Assembly (NCBI GenBank): GCA_002402635.1
Contig: DHGE01000178.1
Span: 1-36,210 of the forward strand
Length of the DNA stretch: 36,210 bases
Origin: Deferribacterales bacterium UBA4806
Lineage (GTDB): Bacteria > Chrysiogenota > Deferribacteres > Deferribacterales > UBA228
Direction: 5' to 3'
The notes beneath the pieces were generated by a model, which was not told where the DNA came from, ran no database searches, and saw only the letters and a list, made by a program, of their open reading frames with translations. This document shows, piece after piece, positions 31,103 to 36,210 of the stretch; positions within the stretch are counted from its first letter, which is position 1; each line of letters starts with the position of its first letter. The position numbers and the translations under genes were made by a program.

Positions 31103-32209
31103 CTAAACATACGTGAGCAATACTGCAATAAAAGAGTCTGCTAAAATTATAAGAAAAATACCAGATACAACGGCAGAAGTTGTGGCTCTACCAACATCTT
31201 CTGTCCCTTTCTTTACGGTGAGTCCTCTAAAACAACCAATTTCAGCTACTAAAAAGGCAAATAATATACTTTTTAAAATGCCATGCATTACATGATTTAC
31301 TGATAGAGTTGTATTTAGCTGATGAATATACGAAGAGGCTGTTAAATTTAATATAAAGATTCCTACTAGTAAACCTCCTAAGTTTGCAAAGACATTAGAA
31401 AAAACAGTTAGAATAGGAACTACAATAACTGTTGCAACAATTCTAGGTAATACTAAGAACCTCGTTATATTAAATCCCATTACAGTTAAAGCATCTATTT
31501 CTTCAGATATTTTCATAGTCCCTATTTCAGCTGCAAAGGCAGAACCAGTTCGACCTGCCACAATAATAGAAGTCATAATGGGTCCTAATTCTCTTGCCAT
31601 AGCAAGTCCTACAAGGGATGCAACATAAATATTAGCGCCAAATTGTTTTAATTGAATTGAGGACATAAATGCCATAATTAAACCCATCAAAAAACTAATT
31701 AACCCAATAATAGGTATAGCATCAACTCCCACTCTTTTCATAAGCGTAACTGTTTCATTAAATCTCAATGTCTTTGGTTTTAGAAATATCAAACCTATTG
31801 ATATAAATATATCACCTAAATATATTAATTGGGTTTTTATTGAGTTAATTGTGGATAGACAAAAAATTCCAAGTGATATAATAAAATTAGTCTTAATAAC
31901 TTCGGTTGATTTTATTGCACTTGAAATGCTATTAAATTTTTTATAAAAGTCAGTAAATTGTTCTGTTTCTCCAATAAATTTTAATGTTATACCTTCTCTA
32001 TTAATAATTTTTTCAAGATGTTTTATTGCTGCTATTAAATAGTCATCATATTTGTTTAATGCTTGAATGTCTATTTTCAATTCTTTTATATTATGTGTTT
32101 TTAACTTATGCCTTATATCTTTCACATTAAAAAGCAATTCTTCAGCTTTTATATTATTACTCAAAGTTACACAAATAGCATTTTCTTCTATAACAAGCAT
32201 AGGTGGCAT
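31103..32209 (-). CDS. mlaE: MlaE-family permease with fused N-terminal STAS (MlaB-like) domain
   Basis: A 368-residue protein joining two functions that are separate in E. coli. Residues 1 to about 95 form a STAS-like domain, comparable to MlaB, which stabilises MlaF. Residues 110-368 form the MlaE permease with about five or six helices. Diagnostic segments are GLAMARELGPIMTSIIVAGR and SAFAAEIGTMKISEEIDAL near 200-240. It is the membrane subunit of the MCE lipid transporter. It starts two bases before the upstream SDR stop is passed, so the order is SDR, mlaEB fusion, mlaF, mlaD, lipoprotein. Confidence 0.93.
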   Translation of the reverse strand: MPPMLVIEENAICVTLSNNIKAEELLFNVKDIRHKLKTHNIKELKIDIQALNKYDDYLIAAIKHLEKIINREGITLKFIGETEQFTDFYKKFNSISSAIKSTEVIKTNFIISLGIFCLSTINSIKTQLIYLGDIFISIGLIFLKPKTLRFNETVTLMKRVGVDAIPIIGLISFLMGLIMAFMSSIQLKQFGANIYVASLVGLAMARELGPIMTSIIVAGRTGSAFAAEIGTMKISEEIDALTVMGFNITRFLVLPRIVATVIVVPILTVFSNVFANLGGLLVGIFILNLTASSYIHQLNTTLSVNHVMHGILKSILFAFLVAEIGCFRGLTVKKGTEDVGRATTSAVVSGIFLIILADSFIAVLLTYV

Positions 32210-32211
32210 AA

Positions 32212-32907
32212 CTACCAGGGTAATTCGTTCCCTTGAAAGTCAATAAATTTACCTGTACTATTTATATTAATATTCATAAGAACATTGTAAATTCCCTTTG
32301 CTGATTCTTCTGGAGCAACTGGAGCATCTTTACCACCCATGTCAGTTTTAACCCAACCAGGATGAATTGCGATAACAGAGATACTTTTCTCCTTTAATTC
32401 GTTTGATAAACATTTAACAACCATATTTGCTGCGCATTTTGATACTCTATAGATAAACTCTTTTCCATCAGTATTTAATGTGATGCTGCCCATCATGGAT
32501 GTTATAATAGCAATGACTTTATTATTACTGCTCTTTACATGTTCTATAAAAACTTCACTTAACTTTAATGGGGCAAGAGTATTTATTTTTAGAGTATCTT
32601 TAAATGATTTGTAATCTATATTTTCAAAAAATTGTCCTTTATTATTGCCATATACTCCGGCATTATTAAGTAATATATCAATTTTTTTCTCTTTTAATGA
32701 TTTGCTTAATTCTTCTATACTATCAAAGTCACTTACATCTAATTTAAGAATTTTAATATTGTTGTATTTTTTTGCTATTTCATTTAATTTATCTGCATTC
32801 TTAGGTTTTCTGCAGCATGCTATTACTTCCCAGTTATTTTCGGCAAAGATTTCAGTAAGTTTGAGCCCTATACCTCGGTTGGTGCCTGTTATGAGAATTG
32901 TACTCAT
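32212..32907 (-). CDS. Short-chain dehydrogenase/reductase of unknown substrate
   Basis: A 231-residue SDR with the cofactor loop TGTNRGIGL (7-15), NNAG near 80 and the active-site YRVSK near 152. Ser at ITSMMGS supplies the third residue of the triad. It resembles the small C-factor or sniffer-type carbonyl reductases; the substrate is unknown. AAGGAG precedes the ATG. It heads the seven-gene minus-strand run and is two bases from mlaE, so a role with envelope lipids is possible but not shown. Confidence 0.85.
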   Translation of the reverse strand: MSTILITGTNRGIGLKLTEIFAENNWEVIACCRKPKNADKLNEIAKKYNNIKILKLDVSDFDSIEELSKSLKEKKIDILLNNAGVYGNNKGQFFENIDYKSFKDTLKINTLAPLKLSEVFIEHVKSSNNKVIAIITSMMGSITLNTDGKEFIYRVSKCAANMVVKCLSNELKEKSISVIAIHPGWVKTDMGGKDAPVAPEESAKGIYNVLMNININSTGKFIDFQGNELPW

Positions 32908-33112
32908 ATTAGTCTCCTTTTTATATTTTAATTTTTTATTAATTATATATAATATTTATTAATTTAAAACAATTTATATGATAAATAGTTTAATAAAAAA
33001 TAAGTCAATTTATACAATATTTTATGTATATGGCGTTTATAGGTTAACCAATGATTATAATATTTAGTTATTTTTCAAAATTTACTAGGTGAAGTTTTAA
33101 TAATACTAAATA

Positions 33113-34216
33113 ATGATTTATTTAGATTATGCAGCAACCCATCCTGTTTATTCTGATATTGTGCACAACTTGCATGATATTGTTAATAAATATCATTATA
33201 ATCCATCGTCCTTATATGAGCCTGCAATTAATACTAGAATATTTTATGAAAGTCAGAGAGCAAAAATAGCTGAATTTTTATGTGTAAATGAGAAGAATGT
33301 AATTTTTACTTCTTCGGCAACAGAGGGTGCAAATCTAATCATAAAAGGTCTTAATTATAAAAATCGTAAAATGATAGTTTTATGGAAAGCTGAGCATGCT
33401 TGTGTTTTTAAAACTGTAGTAAATCATCGTGATGTTGAATATAAGTTATTGGAAAATCCAGAAGGGTACATAACCTATGATGATATAAAAAACAATATCG
33501 ATAAAAGTACCAGGTTAGTTTGCCTTATGCATGTGAATAATGAAACAGGTGCAATTAATGAAATAAATGATATTGCAAAAAAAATAAAAGAAGTTGATAA
33601 AGAAATTCTTGTACTCTCCGATATGGTACAATCCTTTGCAAAAATTCCAATAAATCTTGAATATATTGACTTTGCAACCTTTTCTTCACATAAAATTGGT
33701 GGTTTAAGAGGTGCAGCTGGAGTTTACATTAAGGACAAAAATCAGTTAAAACCTTTAATAGATGGTGGTGGTCAGGAATATGGCTTAAGAAGTGGTACTG
33801 AAAATGTGTTGTCTGTATATTCAATGGCACAGGCTATGGAAGTAGCAAGAGACATTTATACGGCAAAGAATAATCATCTTATTTCTTTAAATGATTACAT
33901 GCGTGATATTTGCAAAAACAAAAAATATTCCATCAATTCACCTGAAAAATCTGTTCCGTACATATTTAATTTTTCAACAAAAGTTTTGCCATCAGAGGTT
34001 TTAATAAATGGATTATCTGAAAAGGGCATTTATGTTTCAAGTGCATCAGCTTGTAGTGAAAAGAGCCATAATACGAGCAGGATATTAAAATCAATGGGTT
34101 TAGAAGATGATGTTATAAATACATCTATTAGGGTATCAATTCACCCTTCAACTAAATTAAAAGATCTTAAAGAATTTTTTAATGCATTAGATGAAATAAT
34201 TTCATTGTATAAATAA
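33113..34216 (+). CDS. Cysteine desulfurase (NifS/IscS-like, ThiI partner type)
   Basis: A 367-residue PLP enzyme that releases cysteine sulfur as a persulfide. The PLP lysine is Lys194 in SSHKIGG, and the persulfide Cys314 lies in SASACSEKSH. MIYLDYAATHP at the start and GGGQEYGLRSGTEN near 218-231 are family signatures. It is one base from thiI, the same arrangement as Bacillus nifZ-thiI, so it is the probable sulfur donor for ThiI instead of the main Fe-S desulfurase. No ribosome site lies at the normal distance; AGGTGA is about 20 bases upstream. In-frame stops exclude a longer start. Confidence 0.93.
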   Translation: MIYLDYAATHPVYSDIVHNLHDIVNKYHYNPSSLYEPAINTRIFYESQRAKIAEFLCVNEKNVIFTSSATEGANLIIKGLNYKNRKMIVLWKAEHACVFKTVVNHRDVEYKLLENPEGYITYDDIKNNIDKSTRLVCLMHVNNETGAINEINDIAKKIKEVDKEILVLSDMVQSFAKIPINLEYIDFATFSSHKIGGLRGAAGVYIKDKNQLKPLIDGGGQEYGLRSGTENVLSVYSMAQAMEVARDIYTAKNNHLISLNDYMRDICKNKKYSINSPEKSVPYIFNFSTKVLPSEVLINGLSEKGIYVSSASACSEKSHNTSRILKSMGLEDDVINTSIRVSIHPSTKLKDLKEFFNALDEIISLYK

Positions 34217-34217
34217 A

Positions 34218-35366
34218 ATGGAACAATTTTTGTTACTATCAGAAGGGGAATTAACGTTAAAGGGTCATAATAGGCGCTTTTTTGAGAATGTTCTTATTGA
34301 TAATATAACAGAATGCTTAAGCAAACATAACTTATCCATTAAAAGAGAGAAAAGAGGCAGATTATACATCAAATTAGATAACTCTATCAATGTAAATGTA
34401 TTGATTGACAGCTTATCAAAAATTCCTGGATTAAAAGTGATTTATCAAGGTTATAAAATTAAAAGAGATTTTGATATTGCACTAAACGTAATAGTGAATT
34501 TATTAAAAAATGCAAAAAGCTTTAAGATACAGGCAAGTCGAGTAGATAAAAATTTTGAACCTAATTCATTAGAAATTAATAAATTATTAGGCCAGAAAGT
34601 TCTTGATAACATGAATTCAATAAAAGTTGATATAAAAAATCCTGAAATAATTGTTTTTGTTGAGGTTTTCAGTGATCATTTTAAAGTATACTCAAGAATA
34701 AAGAATGCATTAGGAGGCCTTCCATATGGTTCCTCTGGCAAAGCAATTTGTCTGCTTTCAACAGGCATTGATTCTCCTGTTGCAGCGTTTTTGATGTTGA
34801 AAAGGGGTGTTGAAATTATTCCTCTTTATTTTCATACACCACCATACACAGGAAATAATGCTTTAGAAAAAGTGAAGAATTTAGTAAGGAACTTACTTAA
34901 ATTTACGGTACAACGAATTAAATTATATATTGTAAATTATACGGAAATTCAATTATCAATAAAAAAAAATATCCCTGAAAAGTACTGGACTATTGTTTCC
35001 AGGAGATTTATGGGTAGAATTGCAGAGGACATTGCAACTATTGAAAAAGCTCGTGCCATTGTTACAGGTGAATCTTTAGGGCAGGTTGCAAGCCAGACCA
35101 TATCTAATCTTGCTGCAATTGATAAGGTATTCAATATTCCAGTTTTCAGGCCATTAATTGGAATGGATAAAGAAGAAATTGTAAAAATTGCTCAACATAT
35201 AGATACTTATGATATATCCATAAGACCTGGCATTGATTGCTGCACACTATTTTCACCAAAACACCCGGAAACTAAAGCGAAATATTATGAATTTATAGAT
35301 AGTGAAAAAGAGATTTTGAAATATTTAAGAAACAATTATTCTTTTGTTACGGAAGTAATTAAATAA
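34218..35366 (+). CDS. thiI: ThiI tRNA 4-thiouridine synthase / thiamin sulfur carrier (no rhodanese domain)
   Basis: A 382-residue enzyme that makes 4-thiouridine at tRNA position 8 and can supply sulfur for thiazole synthesis. The N-terminal NFLD and THUMP domains (1-165, LSEGELTLKGHNRRFF) bind tRNA. The PP-loop is STGIDSP (181-187), and GIDCCTLFSPKHP near 337-350 holds Cys341 and Cys342, one of which is the conserved catalytic Cys. There is no C-terminal rhodanese domain, as in Bacillus-type ThiI, which relies on the neighbouring desulfurase. It starts one base after the desulfurase stop. Confidence 0.96.
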   Translation: MEQFLLLSEGELTLKGHNRRFFENVLIDNITECLSKHNLSIKREKRGRLYIKLDNSINVNVLIDSLSKIPGLKVIYQGYKIKRDFDIALNVIVNLLKNAKSFKIQASRVDKNFEPNSLEINKLLGQKVLDNMNSIKVDIKNPEIIVFVEVFSDHFKVYSRIKNALGGLPYGSSGKAICLLSTGIDSPVAAFLMLKRGVEIIPLYFHTPPYTGNNALEKVKNLVRNLLKFTVQRIKLYIVNYTEIQLSIKKNIPEKYWTIVSRRFMGRIAEDIATIEKARAIVTGESLGQVASQTISNLAAIDKVFNIPVFRPLIGMDKEEIVKIAQHIDTYDISIRPGIDCCTLFSPKHPETKAKYYEFIDSEKEILKYLRNNYSFVTEVIK

Positions 35367-35371
35367 AGTCG

Positions 35372-35402
35372 TTGCTTTAAATTAATTTAAATTTATTATA
35401 TT
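35372..35402 (+). promoter_or_regulatory. Candidate promoter and palindrome upstream of nickel SOD
   Basis: TTGCTT (35372-35377) and TATTAT (35394-35399), 16 bases apart, fit a promoter. The spacer holds a perfect 16-base palindrome TTTAAATTAATTTAAA (35376-35391) that could be an operator. In DNA this AT-rich such palindromes also arise by chance, so both assignments are weak. Confidence 0.3.
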
Positions 35403-35421
35403 TTAGTATTGGAGGTGACAT

Positions 35422-35883
35422 ATGAAAAAATATTTAATTATTATGTTGGTCTTTTTAAGTGTAATAGTGTTGAATCAAAAGGTATTTGCTCATTGTGAAA
35501 TACCATGTGGTATTTATGATGACCATATGCGCATTCATATGATGGAAGAAGATGTAACAACAATTGAAAAATCTATGAATGAGATATTAAACTTACAAAA
35601 ACAGAATCCTGTAAATTATAATCAACTGGTACGCTGGATTCAGAATAAGGACGTTCATGCTGATAAGTTGAGTGATATAGTAACCCAATATTTTATGAAG
35701 CAACGCATTAAAGTTGTTTCAAGAAGTAATGGTGCATCTTTTAATAAATATATAGAACAATTAACTCTCCTTCATCAAATAATGGTTCATTCTATGCAGG
35801 CAAAGCAAACAGTAGATTTATCGCATGTTGAGGCTTTAAGGTCCTTAATAAGCCAGTTTGAGAAGGCATATTTTAAAGAATAA
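35422..35883 (+). CDS. sodN: Nickel superoxide dismutase with Sec signal peptide
   Basis: A 153-residue NiSOD that disproportionates superoxide. Residues 1-23 are a Sec signal peptide ending VFA, and the next residues are HCEIPCGIY, the nickel hook: His24, Cys25 and Cys29 ligate Ni in the mature protein (positions 1, 2 and 6), with Tyr32 (position 9). Signal peptidase cleavage after Ala23 would leave His at the amino terminus, as nickel binding requires. Asp at position 3 of most forms is Glu here. The mature chain of about 130 residues is slightly longer than the usual 117 and keeps a helical-bundle-like sequence. No SodX-type protease is in the window. GGAGGTGA precedes the ATG. The cytochrome c gene follows after 35 bases. 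Confidence 0.93.
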   Translation: MKKYLIIMLVFLSVIVLNQKVFAHCEIPCGIYDDHMRIHMMEEDVTTIEKSMNEILNLQKQNPVNYNQLVRWIQNKDVHADKLSDIVTQYFMKQRIKVVSRSNGASFNKYIEQLTLLHQIMVHSMQAKQTVDLSHVEALRSLISQFEKAYFKE

Positions 35884-35918
35884 ATATATTAATATTGCGG
35901 GTGTTTATAGGAGTATTT

Positions 35919-36194
35919 ATGAAACAGATAAAAATTATAGCAATCTTTTTTATTTTAGTCATTCCTGTTATACTATTTGCTAAAGGTGATCTTGTCTCAA
36001 TGGGTAAACTAATCTTTGAAAAAGATTGCCTTAAATGCCATCCCTATGAAGGTGGTGGCAGTGGAAGTTCAGTTGATTTATCTACGTATACTTTTGAAAA
36101 GTTGAAAAAAAGTAAATGTGGTCTTGTTACAAAAAAATCAGATAAAGAGATAGAAGCTCTGGCCGCATATTTGTCAACAATGAAAAAAGATTAG
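35919..36194 (+). CDS. Small periplasmic monoheme c-type cytochrome
   Basis: A 91-residue exported cytochrome. The ATG at 35919 has AGGAG six bases upstream and is preferred over an in-frame TTG at 35895. Residues 1-21 are a signal peptide (ending LFAKG). The heme attachment site is Cys37, Cys40 and His41 (CLKCH). No Met lies at the expected distal-ligand position; Cys67 (KSKCGLV) is near that place, and the only later Met is Met88, close to the C-terminus. EIEALAAYL is the usual C-terminal helix. It could shuttle electrons in the periplasm, possibly to or from NiSOD products, but this is inference. Confidence 0.85.
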   Translation: MKQIKIIAIFFILVIPVILFAKGDLVSMGKLIFEKDCLKCHPYEGGGSGSSVDLSTYTFEKLKKSKCGLVTKKSDKEIEALAAYLSTMKKD

Positions 36195-36210
36195 GAGAAA
36201 TATCTCAATT

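Overview
The window comes from an AT-rich (roughly 30% GC by eye), gene-dense genome of a diderm bacterium. The outer membrane is inferred from a complete MCE/Mla-type lipid transport operon with its auxiliary lipoprotein, from several Sec-exported proteins, and from a periplasmic c-type cytochrome. Sulfate activation genes, a nickel superoxide dismutase, an H-NOX sensor and Cache-type chemotaxis fit a motile, low-oxygen or redox-fluctuating organism. The phylum cannot be fixed from this sequence; a low-GC Deferribacterota-like lineage is a low-confidence guess. There is no rRNA, tRNA, CRISPR array, transposase or phage gene, and no non-coding gap exceeds 300 bases.

Layout. 1-2.9 kb (+): the tail of a cut gene, a secreted subtilisin-like protease, an H-NOX heme sensor and thiol peroxidase, closed by a hairpin terminator. 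2.9-3.75 kb (-): two small secreted proteins, one Met-rich with a CxxC motif, one low-complexity with an internal repeat. 3.9-5.1 kb (+): an MgtC/DUF4010 membrane protein. 5.1-10.4 kb (+): amidohydrolase, GH92 alpha-mannosidase and an extended mannose-6-phosphate isomerase. 10.4-12.4 kb (+): a Cache chemoreceptor. 12.6-15.4 kb (+): sulfate activation and reduction (sat, cysH-type APS reductase) with a TauE/SafE carrier. 15.5-21.7 kb (-): sugar-porter-family transporter, then an AAE3-like acyl-CoA synthetase, a ThDP enzyme and gamma-glutamyltransferase. 21.9-24.1 kb (+): YdfG-like dehydrogenase and L-serine dehydratase. 24.2-25.5 kb (-): PAS-PAS-STAS regulator. 25.8-32.9 kb (-): one long run of SDR, MlaE with a fused STAS domain, MlaF, MCE protein, auxiliary lipoprotein, DUF2892 protein and a helicase-nuclease fusion. 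33.1-35.4 kb (+): cysteine desulfurase and ThiI. 35.4-36.2 kb (+): exported nickel SOD and a small cytochrome c.

How the genes fit together. Three themes recur: sulfur supply (sulfate to sulfite, then cysteine sulfur to tRNA or thiamin), redox and NO defence (H-NOX, Tpx, NiSOD, cytochrome), and use of small carbon compounds (mannose, a probable oxalate or related acid, serine). The most unusual items are the MrfA-like helicase fused to a DEDDy exonuclease; the NiSOD whose nickel hook would be exposed by signal peptidase, next to a cytochrome with Cys where a distal Met is expected; the mannose-6-phosphate isomerase with a P-loop-less kinase-like N-terminus; the AAE3-like/ThDP gene pair; and an MFS gene that appears to begin at ATT.
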